DNA of 64,000 nt from Cyprinodon diabolis (GCA_030533445.1 CM060062.1:5932456-5996455), one strand, 5' to 3'; shown: positions 33,684-46,940, counted from the first letter of the stretch. Notes: generated by a model from the letters alone, not told the origin. Numbers and translations: made by a program.

Positions 33684-36600
33684 TGAACAGACCCAGAGAG
33701 GAAGAGTTTCTTGTTCTGAATGGACCCAGGGAGGACGAGATTCTGGTTCTGAATGGACGCAGAGACATGGAGGTTCTGGTTCTGAATGGACCCAGAGAGG
33801 AGGAGGTTCACGCTCTGAACTGACCCAGAGAGGAGGAGGTTCTTGATCTGCATGGTCCCATAGAGGAAGAGGTCTGGGTTCTGAATAGACCCAGGGAGGA
33901 ACAGGTTTAGGTTCTGAATGCACCCAGCCAACAGGAGGTGGTTATGAAAAGAACCCAGACAAAAGAAGTTGGTCATGAATGGACCCAGAGAGGAGGAGGT
34001 TCTGGTTCTGAACGGATCCACAAAGGAACGGGTTCTGGTTCTGAACAGAGCCAGAGAAGAACAGGTTCAGCTTCTGAACGGACCCACAGAGGAGGATGTT
34101 GTGGTTCTGAACCGACCTAGAGAGGAGGAGGTTATGTTCTGAATGGACCCAGAGAGGTGATTTTCTGTTTCTGAATAGACCAAGAAAGGAGGAGGTTCTG
34201 GTTCTGAACGGATCCAGAGATCAGGACGTGGTTCTGAATGTACCCAGAGAAAGAGAGGTTCGGTATCATAACTAACCCAGAGAGAAACAGGATCAGGTTC
34301 TGAATGGACCCAGACAGGAAGAGGTTCAGGTTCTGAACAGACCCAGAGAAGAGGATGTTCTGGTTCTGAATTAAGCCAGAAAGGAAAAGGTTCAGATTCT
34401 GAACACACCAAGAGAGTAGGAGATTCTGGTTCTTAATGGACCCAGAGTGGAGGACGATCTGGTTCTGAACAAACCCAGAGATGAGGAGGTGGTTCTAAAT
34501 GGACCTAGAGAGGAAGAGTTTCTGGTTCTCAATGGACCCGAAGAGGAGGAAGTTGTTCTGAATTGACGCAGAGAGTAAGATTGTCGGATTCTGAACGGAC
34601 CCAGAGAGAAGGAGATTTGGGTTCTAAATGGAGCCAGAGAGTAGGACGTCCTGGTTCTGAACAGACCCAGAGAGGAAGAGTTTTTTGTTCTGAATGGACC
34701 AAGAGAGGAGGAGGTTCACGTTCTGAACTGACCCAGAGAGGAAGAGGTTCTTCATCTGAACGGTCAGATAGAAGAAGAGGTCTGGGTTCTGAATAGACCC
34801 AGGGAGGAACAGGTTTAGGTTGTGCATGCACCCAGCAAGCAGGAGGTGGTTATGAAAGGAACCCAGACAAAAGGAGTTGGTTCTGAATGGTCCCAGAGAG
34901 GAGGAGGTTCAGGTTCTGAATGGACCCAGAGAAGATGATGTTCTGGTTCTGAATTTAGCCAGAAAGGAAACGGTTCCGATTCTGAACATACCAAGAGAGA
35001 AGGAGATTCTGGTTCTTAATGGACCCAGAGTGGAGGACGATCTGGTTCTGGACAAACCCAGAGATGAGGAGGTGGTTCTGAATGGACCTAGAGAGGAAGA
35101 GTTTCCGGTTCTCAACAGACCCAAAGAGGAGGAAGAACTGACTGAATGAAGAGTTTCTGGTTCTCACCTGCCCCAAGTAGTTTTGAATTGACGCAGAGAG
35201 GAAGAGGTTTGGGTTCTAAATAGAACCAGAGAGAAGGAGATTCGGGTTCTGAACAGACCCAGAGAGGAAGAGTTTCGGGTTCTGAACTGACCCAGAGAGG
35301 AGGATGTTCTGGTTCTGAATGGACCCAGAGATGTGAGGTTCTGGTTCTGAATAGACCAAAACAGGAGAGAGTTCTGGTTCTGAATGGAGCCAGAGAAATT
35401 AAGTTTCTGGTTATGAATAGACCCAGTGAGGGGGAGGTTCAAGTTCTGAACTGACCGAGAGAGGAGGAGGTCCGGGTTCTGAATGGACCCAGACAGGAAG
35501 AGGTTCAGCTTCTGAGCGGACCCAGAGAGGAGGATGTTGTGGTTCTGAACCGACCTAGAGAAGAGGAGGTTATGTTCTGAATGGACACAGTGACGTGATG
35601 TTCTGTTTCTGAATAGACCAAGAAAGGAGGAGGTTCTGGTTCTGAACGGACCCACAGAGGAACAGGTTCTGGTTCTAAACAGACCTAAAGAGGAACATGT
35701 TCTGCTTTTGAATGGACCCACAGAAGAGGATGTTATGGTTCTGGTTGTAGCCAAAAATGAAAAGGTTTAGATTCTGAACGGACCAAGAGAGAAGGAGATT
35801 CTGGTTCTTAATGGACCCAGAGTGGAGGACGATCTGGTTCTGAACGAACCCAGAGATGAGGAGGTGGTTCTTAATGGACCTAGAGAGGAAGAGATTCTGG
35901 TTCTCCATGGACCCAAAGAGGAGGAAGTTGTTCTGAATTGACCCAGAGAGGAAACTGTTCACGTTCTGAACTGACTCAGAGAGGAGAATGTTCCGGTTCT
36001 GAATGGACCCAGAGAAGTGAGGTTCTGGTTCTGAATAGACCAAAACAGGAGAGAGTTCTGCTTTTGCATGAGCCCATAGAGGAAAAGGTTCTGGTTCTGA
36101 ACAGACCCAGAGAGGAACATGTTCTGGTTCTGAATGGACCCAGACAGGAAGAGATTCAGCTTCTGAACGGACCCAGAGAGGAGGATGTTGTGGTTCTGAA
36201 CCGACCTAGAGAGGAGGAGGTTATGTTCTGAATGGACCCAGAGAGGTGATGTTCTGTTTCTGAAAAAAACAAGAAAAGAGCAGGTTCTGGTTCTGAACTG
36301 ACCCACAGAGGAACGGGTTCTGGTTCTGAACAGACCCAAAGAGGAACATGTTCTGGTTTTGAATGGACCCAGAGAGGAGGAGGTTGTGGTTCTTAACGGA
36401 CCCAGACAGCTAGAGTCGGTTCAGGTTCTGAACAAACCCGAGAGGAACAGGATCAGGTTCTGAATGGAGCCAAAGAGGAAGAAGTTCAGGTTCTGAATGG
36501 ACCCAGAGACATGGAGGTTCTGGTTCTAAATGGAGCCAGAGAGGAGGACGTCCTGGTTCTGAACAGACCCAGAGAGGAAGAGTTTCTTGTGCTGAATGGA

Positions 36601-39600
36601 GCCAGGGAGGAAGAGATTCTGGTTCTGAATGGACGCAGAGACATGGAGGTTCTGGTTCTGAATGGACCCAGAGAGGAGGAGGTTCACGCTCTGAACTGAC
36701 CCAGAGAGGAGGAGGTTCTTGATCTGCATGGTCCCATAGAGGAAGAGGTCTGGGTTCTGAATAGACCCAGGGAGGAACAGGTTTAGGTTCTGAATGCACC
36801 CAGCCAGCAGGAGGTGGTTATGAAAGGAACCCAGACAAAAGAAGTTGGTCATGAATGGACCCAGAGAGGAGGAGGTTCTGGTTCTGAACAGATCCACAAA
36901 GGAACGGGTTCTGGTTCTGAACAGAGCCAGAGAAGAACAGCTTCAGCTTCTGAACGGCCCCAGAGAGGAGAATGTTGTGGTTCTGAACCGACCTAGAGAG
37001 GAGGAGGTTATGTTCTGAATGGACCCAGAGAGGTGATTTTCTGTTTCTGAATAGACCAAGACAGGAGGAGGTTCTGGTTCTGAACGGATCTAGAGATCAG
37101 GACGTGGTTCTGAGTGTACCCAGAGACGGAGAGGTTCGGTATCATAACTAACCCAGTGAGGAACAGGATCAGGTTCTGAATGGACCCAGACAGGAAGAGG
37201 TTCAGGTTCTGAACAGACCCAGAGAAGAGGATGTTCTGGTTCTGAATTAAGCCAGAAAGGAAAAGGTTCAGATTCTGAACACACCAAGAGAGAAGGAGAT
37301 TCTGGTTCTTAATGGACCCAGAGTGGAGAACGATCTTGTTCTGAACAAACCCAGAGATGAGGAGGTGGTTCTAAATTGACCTAGAGAGGAAGAGTTTCTG
37401 GTTCTCTATGGACCCAAAGAAGAGGAAGTTGTTCTGACTTGACGCAGAGAGGAAGAGGTTCGGATTCTGAACGGACCCAGGGAGGAAGAGTTTCTTGTCC
37501 TGAATGGACCCAGAGAGGAAGAGGTTCAGGTTCTGAACAGACCCAGAGAAGAGGATGTTCTGGTTCTGAATTTAGCCAGAAAGGAAACGGTTCAGATTCT
37601 GAACATACCAAGAGAGAAGGAGATTCTGGTTTAATGGACCCAGAGTGGAGGACGATCTGGTTCTGGACAAACCCAGAGATGAGGAGGTGGTTCTGAATGG
37701 ACCTAGAGAGGAAGAGTTTCTGGTTCTCAACAGACCCAAAGAGGAGGAAGAACTGACTGAATGAAGAGTTTCTGGTTCTCAACTGCCCCAAGTAGTTTTG
37801 AATTGACGCAGAGAGGAAGAGGTTTGGGTTCTAAACAGAACCAGAGAGAAGGAGATTCGGGTTCTGAACAGACCCAGAGAGGAAGAGTTTCGGGTTCTGA
37901 ACTGACCCAGAGATGTGAGGTTCTGCTTCTGAATAGACCAAAACAGGAGAGAGTTCTGGTTCTGAATGGAGCCAGAGATATGAAGTTTCTGGTTATGAAT
38001 AGACCCAGTGAGGGGGAGGTTCAAGTTCTGAACTGACCGAGAGAGGAGGAGGTCCGGGTTCTGAATGGACCCGGACAGGAGGAGGTTAAGCTTCTGAGCG
38101 GACCCAGAGAGGAGGATGTTGTGGTTCTGAACCGACCTAGAGAGGAGGATTTTATGTTCTGAAAGGACCCAGTGAGGTGATGTTCTGTTTCTGAATAGAC
38201 CAAGAAAGGAGGAGGTTCTGGTTCTGAACGGACCCACAGAGGAACGGGTTCTGATTCTAAACAGACCTAAAGAGGAACATGTTCTGGTTTTGAATGGACC
38301 CAGAGAAGAGGATGTTATGGTTCTGAATGTAGCCTGAAAGGAAAAGGTTCAGATTCTGAACAGACCAAGAGAGAAGGAGATTCTGGTTCTTAATGGACCC
38401 AGAGTGGAGGACGATCTGGTTCTGAACGAACCCAGAGATGAGGAGGTGGTTCTTAATGGACCTAGACAGGAAGAGTTTCTGGTTCTCAATGGGCCCAAAG
38501 AGGAGGAAGATGTTCTGAATTGACCCAGAGAGGAAACGGTTCACGTTCTGAACTGACTCAGAGAGGAGGATGTTCCGGTTCTGAATGGACCCAGAGAAGT
38601 GAGGTTCTGGTTCTGAATAGACCAAAACAGGAGAGAGTTCTGCTTCTGCATGAACCCATAGAGGAAAAGGTTCTGGTTCTGAACAGACCCAGAGAGGAAC
38701 ATGTTCTAGTTCTGAATGGACCCAGACAGGAAGAGGTTCAGCTTCTGAAAGGACCCAGGGAGGAGGATGTTGTGGTTCTGAACCTACCTAGAGAGGAGGA
38801 GGTTATGTTCTGAATGGACCCAGAGAGGTGATGTTCTGTTTCTGAAAAAAACAAGAAAAGAGGAGGTTCTGGTTCTTAACTGACCCACAGAGGAACGGGT
38901 TCTGGTTCTTAACAGACCCAAAGAGGAACATGTTCTGGTTTTAAATGGACCCAGAGAGGAGGAGGTTGTGGTTCTTAACGGACCCAGACAGCTAGAGTCG
39001 GTTCAGGTTCTGAACAAACCCGAGAGGAACAGGATCAGGTTCTGAATGGAGCCAAACAGGAAAAAGTTCAGGTTCTGAACGGACCCAGAGAGGAGGATAT
39101 TCTGGTTCTTAATGGACCCACAGTGGAGGACGATTTGGTTCTGAACGAACCCAGAGATGAGGAGGCGGTTCTGAATGGACCTAGAGAGGAAGAGTTTCTG
39201 GTTGTCAATGGACCCAAAGAGGAGGAAGTTGTTCTGAATTGACGCAAAGAGGAAGAGGTTCGGATTCTGAATGGACCCAGAGACATGGAGGTTCTGGTTC
39301 TAAATGGAGCCAGAGAGGAGGACGTCCTGGTTCTGAACAGACCCAGAGAGGAAGAGTTTCTTGTGCTGAATGGAGCCAGGGAGGAAGAGATTCTGGTTCT
39401 GAATGCAAGCAGAGACATGGAGGTTCTGGTTCTGAATGGACCCAGAGAGGAGGAGGTTCACGCTCTGAACTGACCCAGAGAGGAGGAGGTTCTTGATCTG
39501 CATGGTCCCATAGAGGAAGAGGTCTGGGTTCTGAATAGACCCAGGGAGGAACAGGTTTAGGTTCTGAATGCACCCAGCCAGCAGGAGGTGGTTATGAAAG

Positions 39601-42572
39601 GAACCCAGACAAAAGAAGTTGGTCATGAATGGACCCAGAGAGGAGGAGGTTCAGGTTCTGAACAGATCCACAAAGGAACGGGTTCTGGTTCTGAACAGAG
39701 CCAGAGAAGAACAGGTTCAGCTTCTGAACGGCCCCAGAGAGGAGAATGTTGTGGTTCTGAACCGACCTAGAGAGGAGGAGGTTATGTTCTGAATGGACCC
39801 AGAGAGGTGATTTTCTGTTTCTGAATAGACCAAGACAGGAGGAGGTTCTGGTTCTGAACGGATCTAGAGATCAGGACGTGGTTTTGAGTGTACCCAGAGA
39901 CGGAGAGGTTCGGTATCATAACTAACCCAGTGAGGAACAGGATCAGGTTCTGAATGGACCCAGACAGGAAGAGGTTCAGGTTCTGAACAGACCCAGAGAA
40001 GAGGATGTTCTGGTTCTGAATTAAGCCAGAAAGGAAAAGGTTCAGATTCTGAACACACCAAGAGAGAAGGAGATTCTGGTTCTTAATGGACCCAGAGTGG
40101 AGGACGATCTTGTTCTGAACAAACCCAGAGATGAGGAGGTGGTTCTAAATAGACCTAGAGAGGAAGAGTTTCTGGTTCTCAATGGACCCAAAGAGGAGGA
40201 AGTTGTTCTGACTTGACGCAGAGAGGAAGAGGTTCGGATTCTGAACGGACCCAGAGAGGAAGAGTTTCTTGTCCTGAATGGACCAAGAGAGGAGGAGTTT
40301 CACGTTCTGAACTGACTCAGAGAGGAGAAGGTTCTGGTTCTGAATGGACCCAGAGATGTGAGGTTCTGGTTCTGAATAGACCAAAACAGGAGATAGTTCT
40401 GGTTCTGAATGGACCCAGAGATATGAAGTTTCTGGTTATGAATAGACCCAGAGAGGAGGAGCTTCAAGTTCTGAACTGACCCAAAGAGGAGGAGGTCCGG
40501 GTTCTGAATAGTCCCAGGGAAGAACAGGTTTAGGATCTGAATGCACCCAGCCAGCATGAGGTGATTCTGAAACAATCCCAGAAAAAAGTAGTTGGTTCTG
40601 AATGGACCCAGACAGGAAGAGGTTCATGTTCTGAACGGACCCAGAGAAGAGGATGTTCTGGTTCGGAATTTAGTCAGAAAGGAAAAGGTTCAAATTCTGA
40701 ACAGACGAAGAGAGAAGGAGATTCTGGTTCCTAATGGACCCACAGTGGAGGACGATCTGGTTCTGGACGAACCCAGAGATGAGGAGGTGGTTCTGAATGG
40801 ACCTAGAAAGAAAGAGTTTCTGGTTCAAAACGGACCCAAAGAGGAGGAAGTGGTTCTAAATTGACCCAGAGAGGAAGAGGTTAGGATTCTGAACTGACCC
40901 AGAGTAAGAGTTTCTTGTTCTGAATGGACCCAGAGAGGAGGATGTTCTGGTTCTGAATGGACCCAGAGATGTGAGGTTCTGGTTCTGAATAGACCAAAAC
41001 CGGAGAGAGTTCTGGTTCTGAATAGACCCAGAGAGGAGGAGGTTCTTTATCTGAACGGTCCCATAGAGGAAGAGGTCCGGGTTCTGAACAGACCCAGGGA
41101 GGAACAGGTTTAGGATCTGAATGCACCTAGCCAGCAGGAGGTGGTTCTGAAACGGACCCAGACAAAAGGAGTTGGTTCTGAATGGACCCAGAGAGGTGGA
41201 GGTTCTGGTTCTGAACTGACCCAGAGAGGAGGAGGTTCTGATTCTGAACGGACACACAGAGGAACAGGTTCTGGTTCTGAACAGACCCAGAGAGAAACAT
41301 GTTCTGGTTCTGAATGGACCCACGGAGGAAGAGGTTCTGGTTCTGAACTGACCCAGAGAGGAACAGGATCAGGTTCTGAATCGACCCAGACAGGAAGAGG
41401 TTCAGGTTCTGAACTGACCAAGAGAGGAGGATGTTCTGGTTCTGAATGGACCCAGAGAGGAGGAGGTTCACATTCTGAACTGACCCAGAGAGGAGGATGT
41501 TCTGGTTCTGAATGGACCCAGAGATATGAGGTTCTGGTTCTTCATAGACCAAAACAGGAGAGAGTTCTGGTTCTGAATGAAACCAGAGAGGAGGAGGTTT
41601 AGGTTCTGAACTGACCCAGAGAGGAGGAGGTTCAGGATCTGAATGGTCCCATAGAGGAAGAGGTCCAGGTTCTGAATAGACCCAGGGAGGAACATGTTCT
41701 GGTTTTGAATGGACTGAGAGAGGAGGAGGTTCTGGTTCTGAAAGGACCCACAGAGGAATGGGTTCTGTTTCTGAACAGACCCAAAGAGGAACATGTTCTG
41801 AATGGACCTAGATAGGAAGAGTTTCGGATTCTGAACGGACCCAGAGAGGGCTAGGTTCTGGTTCTGAACAGACCCAGAGAGAAGGAGCTTCTGAACGGAC
41901 CCAGAGAGTAGGAGGTTCTGGTTCTGAACAGACCAAGAGAAGAAAAGATTCTGGTTCTTAATGGACCAAGAGAGGAAGGGCTTCTCGATCTGAATGGACC
42001 CAGATATTATGAGGTTTTGGTTCTGATCCAACCCAGAGATGAGGAGGTGGTTTTGTACAGACCCAGAGAGGAAGAGGTTGTGGTTCTGAACAGAGCCAGA
42101 GAAGAACAGCTTCAGGTTCTGAACAGACCCAGAGAGGAGGATGTTGTGGTTCTGAACTGACCTAGAGAAGAGGAGGTTATGTTCTGAATGGACCCAGAGA
42201 AGTGATGTTCTGTTTCTGAATAGACCAAGAAAGGAGGAGGTTCTGAACGGATCTAGAGATCTGGAGGTGGTTATGAATGTACCCAGAGAGGGAGGGGTTC
42301 GGTTTCTGAACTTACCCAGAGAGGAACAGTTTCTGTTTCTAAACAGACCCAGATAGAAGTGTTTTCTGGTTCTAAATGGTTCCAGAGATGTGAGGTTCTG
42401 ATTCTGAATAGACCAAGAGAGGGGGAGGTTCTGGTTCTGAATGGACCCAGAGATATGGAGGTTCTGGTTCTGAATGGAACCAGAGAGGAGGAGGTTCATG
42501 TTCTGAAATGACCCAGAGAGGAGGAAGTTCTGGATCTGAACTGACCCGTAGAGGAAGAGGTTTGTGTTCTTT
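33684..42572. repeat. 33-bp minisatellite with higher-order structure, about 8.9 kb
   Basis: Roughly 270 units built on GGTTCTGAATGGACCCAGAG plus a purine-rich AGGAGGAG part. Unit length is mostly 33 bp, with variant units. Because 33 is a multiple of three, long open frames appear in several frames on both strands; they are by-products. A larger block recurs: the segment starting CATGGTCCCATAGAGG is at 33,851, 36,727 and 39,501 (periods 2,876 and 2,774 bp), with more diverged relatives near 34,760 and 41,053. The + strand is strongly purine-rich. Confidence 0.95.
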
Positions 42573-42574
42573 CT

Positions 42575-42770
42575 TTCCAAGTTTTTTATTTAAAAATCTA
42601 AATAGGCTGACCTGCAAGGCTTTAAACCTGGGTTTGAATGGAGACAAAGCCATTCTAAAGCACATATCAAGGTGATCATTATGAGCCTTGATCCATATTT
42701 ATTTTTGATTATGTTCATGGTCGAGAATCCTGCTTCACAGCAGCAGGTTGAGCCAAACATACTCTAAATG
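42575..42770 (-). pseudogene. Transposase-like C-terminal fragment (hAT/ZBED type)
   Basis: The minus strand reads AGFSTMNIIKNKYGSRL, then after a one-base shift HLDMCFRMALSPFKPRFKAL. This resembles the C-terminal dimerisation part of ZBED-like hAT transposases and their domesticated relatives (AFS.MN.IKSKLRS.LTDEHL). It borders the end of the minisatellite. Short and frameshifted. Confidence 0.45.
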
Positions 42771-43390
42771 TGCAGGGTCATCTTTAAGCACACCATTTCA
42801 CTTTTCGTTCACCAGTTCACCACAGTTCTTCCAGCTGTCCAGACTTCTCTGCTCTCTTTTTCTCACTATGTGTTTAAGATGCAAAGATAAATTTCTCGAA
42901 TGTGGATTCAGTAAAGTTCAATTATATAACAGGTCAGCAAAAGCGTGAGATTACTGTATTTCTGGAACAACCAAAAAAGATAAATCAAGTTGATTTTCTT
43001 TTCTTTGTTTACATGGTTTAAAAATATTTCAGTGATAGAGGATATAATTTCTTCACTAAAGTGTAGTAAATAACATCAGAAGTTTTTTTTTTTTTAGATG
43101 ATATAGTAAAAAAAAAAAATCAAAGGGTTTTTATTTTATTTTTTCTTCATTATTCTTCGTAGTAACCACTAGATGTCGCCAAAGCATTTTGTCTGATTCC
43201 ACCTTAACATCATGACATCCTTGCAAATGAAAGCCTATACTGCTTCCTAAGTAGAGGTGCTCTAATATACTGGTCAGAGATAGTACTCAGCTAGATTTCC
43301 CATCATCAGTTTTGAGTAGGGACCTGTACAAAATTTGAAAAATCTGAGCTTTGTGTCTTTTTCCTGTGCAGTATCTACATATTGATTTTC
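42771..43390. other. Intergenic stretch, nothing recognised
   Basis: AT-rich with short A and T runs; no coding frame, repeat end or RNA gene that I can support. Confidence 0.4.
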
Positions 43391-43397
43391 ATTTTAG

Positions 43398-43690
43398 TTC
43401 AATTCAGTTTATTTATATAGCGCCAATTCACAACACATGTCATCTCAAGGCACTTTACAGTTAACAGATAATACAATCCAATTTATATATCAACAGGATG
43501 TCATAAAAGCCTTATGATATAAACACCTCAACTAACAGCACACATTTGCGGTGTGCTTCTGGCCCATCTAGGCATTGCATATACATCTCTATCCTTACAC
43601 ATCTATAAGGCAACTATCTGCAGCATATGGGAGAGGTGTGTAAAGTTAAGAAGGAAGGTTCACAGCGAAATAGAGAAAAACAGAACAACT
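43398..43690 (-). repeat. L2 LINE 3' fragment
   Basis: Begins with TTCAATTCAGTTTATTTATA and GCGCCAATTCACAACACATG, like the L2 tail at 2,198-2,260, then diverges. Minus-strand orientation, no ORF. Confidence 0.75.
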
Positions 43691-44248
43691 AAAATAATCT
43701 AATCTAAAGAACCTTTTTCAAAGTTGAACAGGAGGAATAAAAGTGAAGCAGCATTTACTGTGGAATGTTATAAAAATATAAAAGGATGTACAACATTTCG
43801 TAATGGATCATTATTCCTCTACCCTCGTTCTTATAAATGGACTAAAATAAAAAAAAGTGACACATCAGGGGTACAGGATGTCTCTCAACAATGTCTCTCA
43901 ACATTTCAATGAGGTTTTTTCCTGTTTTGAGCACAGCTGCTCCCTACAGTCACCCCGCTCTGCATACCTGACGAGGACGTGGCAGAAGCAGAAAGAAGAG
44001 ACAGTGCAGTTGTCCGATCTTATACAAAGTTGGTCTTTAAGAATAAAAATTTGGGCTATTTGAGAAAGCCTTTGACTCAGCTCAGAAGGGGATTTACCAT
44101 TAGGCAATACTATTCAGTTGCCTAGTTCCTGGGGGCCCTATAAAACTTTGTTTATATGTATGGTTAATACAACTATTCCTTATTTGTACACATTAAGTAT
44201 GTTTTTGACAACAACACTTTTGCTAAAATGCCATCAGAATGCTTTTAA

Positions 44249-44714
44249 AGCTACAGTGTGTAATTTTCAGCGACATCTAACGTCCAGACTGCAGACCGCA
44301 GCAACATGAACATCTCCCCCCCACCGCTTCTCCCCCCCAACAGTACGACGTCCGCATCACCTACCTTCTCAAGTGATGAGATTTGTTTACATAGATAATT
44401 TTACAGATAGTATTTCATTAGTCTGTGTAGGGTATAGATTTCAGTTCATCTCTCTCAACTTGCTGTAGTTACTTTCGAGCGTAATGGGCGATCTCGCAAT
44501 CGCTAGTTTGTTGGCTCTGCACTGCCGCAGCGCAAAGATGTCTGCCTCCATGGCTGCGAGACCCGCTCCTATGTAATTATAAATAACGAATTCTAAGGCA
44601 AAGCAAATATTAAGGTTAAGAGGCTGAGCTTGTAGATGATGATAAATAACATAGTTATGTATAATATATTACATTTCTGACTGTATATCCCTGTAATTAT
44701 TACACACTGTAGCT
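44249..44714. mobile_element. TTAA-flanked MITE, short version
   Basis: Terminal inverted repeats AGCTACAGTGTGTAAT and ATTACACACTGTAGCT, directly flanked by TTAA on both sides (44245-44248, 44715-44718). 466 bp, non-coding. Same family as 14,717-16,142. Confidence 0.75.
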
Positions 44715-44719
44715 TTAAT

Positions 44720-45420
44720 ATTAAGTGTGTCTCAGCACCCCCTTCAGTGTCCACTACAGTGGATCAGTCCATTTGCTACACATGCTGAGAAAGGTCAAAA
44801 GAGACAGCAGCAAACCATTTGAAGGCTAACGATGAGAAGAGCAGTGTTGCCAGCTTAGCGCTTTTGTCACCATATTTAGCGACTTTTATTTGAAAACAGT
44901 GCCTTGTACCAAATCTAGCGAGTTTTTTTGCTACTGAAGACTTTGGCGACAAAATATAAAAGCACCAAACTCTGCTCTCCAGAGTAAGTAGATTGGTAAC
45001 CCCTCCTCCTGCTCTCCTCTATGTTGTCTGCTGTCATGATTCATGCAGATATTATTTCATACAAATGAAAAAGGGAGAACAGATAATCACATCATGGCTT
45101 GTCTGTCGTGAAAAGAAGGACTGGGTTATTTACTTTTGCCATCGCGTTTTTTGGAAACACAGGAAGGAGCAATCAGCTAAGTGAGCTTAGTGCTTGGAAA
45201 AAATCTTTCATTCCTTTTGAGACAGCATGAAAAGTCAGCTGAGTACAAAACATAGAGAGGAAAACAACAATTTCCTATATCCGCCCCTAACTATGACTAT
45301 CCTATTCTAGAGCCAAAGGCTGTATTTCTCATGAAAAAATAAAAAAAGACTCTGTAATTGTAGTCATTCTGTGGCAATCAGAGGTAAGCAAACATTGAGG
45401 AAACATAACCTCACTGAAAG
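44720..45420. other. Intergenic stretch, nothing recognised
   Basis: Contains a stretch rich in TAGCGA(C/G)TTTT words near 44,855-44,960 that may be part of a dispersed repeat. No gene supported. Confidence 0.3.
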
Positions 45421-46062
45421 GATTTTACTGCTCTGATACACATGGAGTGGCTACTGTGCTCACTTTCATTCTATCTCTATTCTCCCGCTCTGCAGAATCT
45501 GTTAATTCAATCTCTAACGTTATGCTCTCTCTGCTTTTCTTCATAGCTTCATCTAGTCTGTTCCTGTTTGGCTGTGACACCATCCTGGAGAGAAATAGCA
45601 GCTGTGCTGCTGCCATCGACACCTTTGTTTGTAGATGTTGGAGATCAGCCTGTTTTTCAGTGAAGTCCTGTTTCTTTGACTGTGACTGGCTGGATGTGCT
45701 CTCTTCGTCCTCTGACAAGGGAGTTGGCTCGGAGCTCTTCTACCTGGCTGTGTGTTCCATGGGGCCGCCTCTTAAAGTTGTTTTTTGTATCTCTGCTTCT
45801 GTCTCCTTGAACCCCAGTCAGCCTCGGCAGATGGCCACTTACACTAAGCTGGAGGTTTCTTCGTATTAAAAGGGAGTTTTTCCTCTCCACTGTTGCCACA
45901 AGCCTGCTTAGTGTGACGGATTGCATTTCAGTCAATGAGTTGATACAGTCAACTGGTTTTCCTTAGATAGAAAACTTTGAATCAATTTGACTGGATGATC
46001 TGATGAACTGTAAAGTGCCTGTGTTGTGAATTGGTGCTATGTAAATAAATTGAATTGAATTA
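45420..46062 (+). mobile_element. 5'-truncated L2 LINE, 3' UTR only
   Basis: Plus-strand copy of the L2 3' region; the reverse complement is at about 2,174-2,830. It ends in AAATAAATTGAATTGAAT, the usual L2 tail. No coding part remains. Confidence 0.85.
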
Positions 46063-46499
46063 CTGTGTTGTTTTAAAATCTAATTGGAAAATGAAGTTAT
46101 TTTAGTTATTATAATTATTTACATGCAAAACAAGAATAATAGGTTTTCAAATCAATACCTGAACTTTTTTTTAAAGTTAAATATTTTTGTCTTTGGAGAC
46201 AAGACGTTTACCTTTAGAGTCAGTTTTGTTGGAAAACAAAAAAATAAAAAATACAATTTTTAATGGTTTAAAAGTGTGCTGACCTTGACATGAACTGTTT
46301 AATAAAATTACAGAAAAGAACAAAACAGGAGTTTTTTGTTCTGCTTTTTAATCAATAGGCTTGGAAACAGGATTACAAAAACAACATGCCTGTGAGCTGT
46401 AATCCTGTGGTTAGGCGGGAGCAAAGTCCAACAGCGGTTTAAATTCAGGCACTGATCCACCTGATAGAATGTAAAACTGGAATTTCAGAATCAGTTTTC

Positions 46500-46684
46500 T
46501 TCTGATTTAAAACGCTTTATAAACGCACTTCCCATATAACTTGCGAAGGTTTTTGTTTAGTTTAATTGGAGCTCTCCCTGTGGAAAATGTTCAGGGAAAC
46601 GCGTGGGGGCGTCTCCCTGCTCCAGACCCCACCTGTCAGGTAAAAACTGCTAGGTGAAGGTGTCCACACTGATCCAGCGGCGCC
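46500..46684 (+). promoter_or_regulatory. Probable promoter and 5' UTR of p38 copy 2
   Basis: TTTATAAAC at 46516-46524 is a possible TATA box about 160 bp before the ATG. It is followed by a GC-richer stretch with GTGGGGGCG near 46,603 and CACCTG near 46,630. This is inferred from position and composition only. Confidence 0.35.
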
Positions 46685-46818
46685 ATGCAGTCGCCGGCCA
46701 CGGATTCTCCTGTCAGGCCGGGCTTCCACAGGGTGGAGATCCAGAAGACCACCTGGGATGTCCCGGACAGGTACTCGGCGCTGCAGGCGATTGGCTCCGG
46801 AGCTTATGGGACAGTGTG
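46685..46818 (+). CDS. mapk13: p38 copy 2, coding exon 1
   Basis: Encodes residues 1-44 plus two bases of Cys45. It carries the N-terminal extension, the WDVPDRY stretch that precedes the kinase domain, and the glycine loop. The donor GTGAGT starts at 46819. Reading on past the donor gives a false Trp; splicing gives Cys, as in other p38 kinases. Confidence 0.9.
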
Positions 46819-46890
46819 GTGAGTTTACCCAGGGAGGATGCGCAATACTAAACAGCTAAGATAAATTATCCCATTTTGTTTTTTTTTTTT

Positions 46891-46940
<50 letters not shown>

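Noticed and set aside
33684..42572. CRISPR-like array
   Set aside because: Units are contiguous 33-bp repeats without unique spacers, in a vertebrate intergenic region.
33592..42580. Dozens of long open frames on both strands with 11-residue repeats (for example [22 protein letters not shown])
   Set aside because: They arise because the 33-bp unit is a multiple of three and lacks stops in several frames. Frames are open on both strands at once, start and stop with unit variants, and have no promoter or splice context.
44800..45184. Small plus-strand frame at 44,993-45,184 as a gene
   Set aside because: No start context, no homology recognised, and the surroundings are repeat-derived.
46654..46851. 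Plus-strand frame overlapping kinase exon 1 in another frame (starting MKVSTLIQRR)
   Set aside because: The kinase frame from ATG 46,685 has the glycine loop and a fitting donor site; this frame runs across the splice donor.
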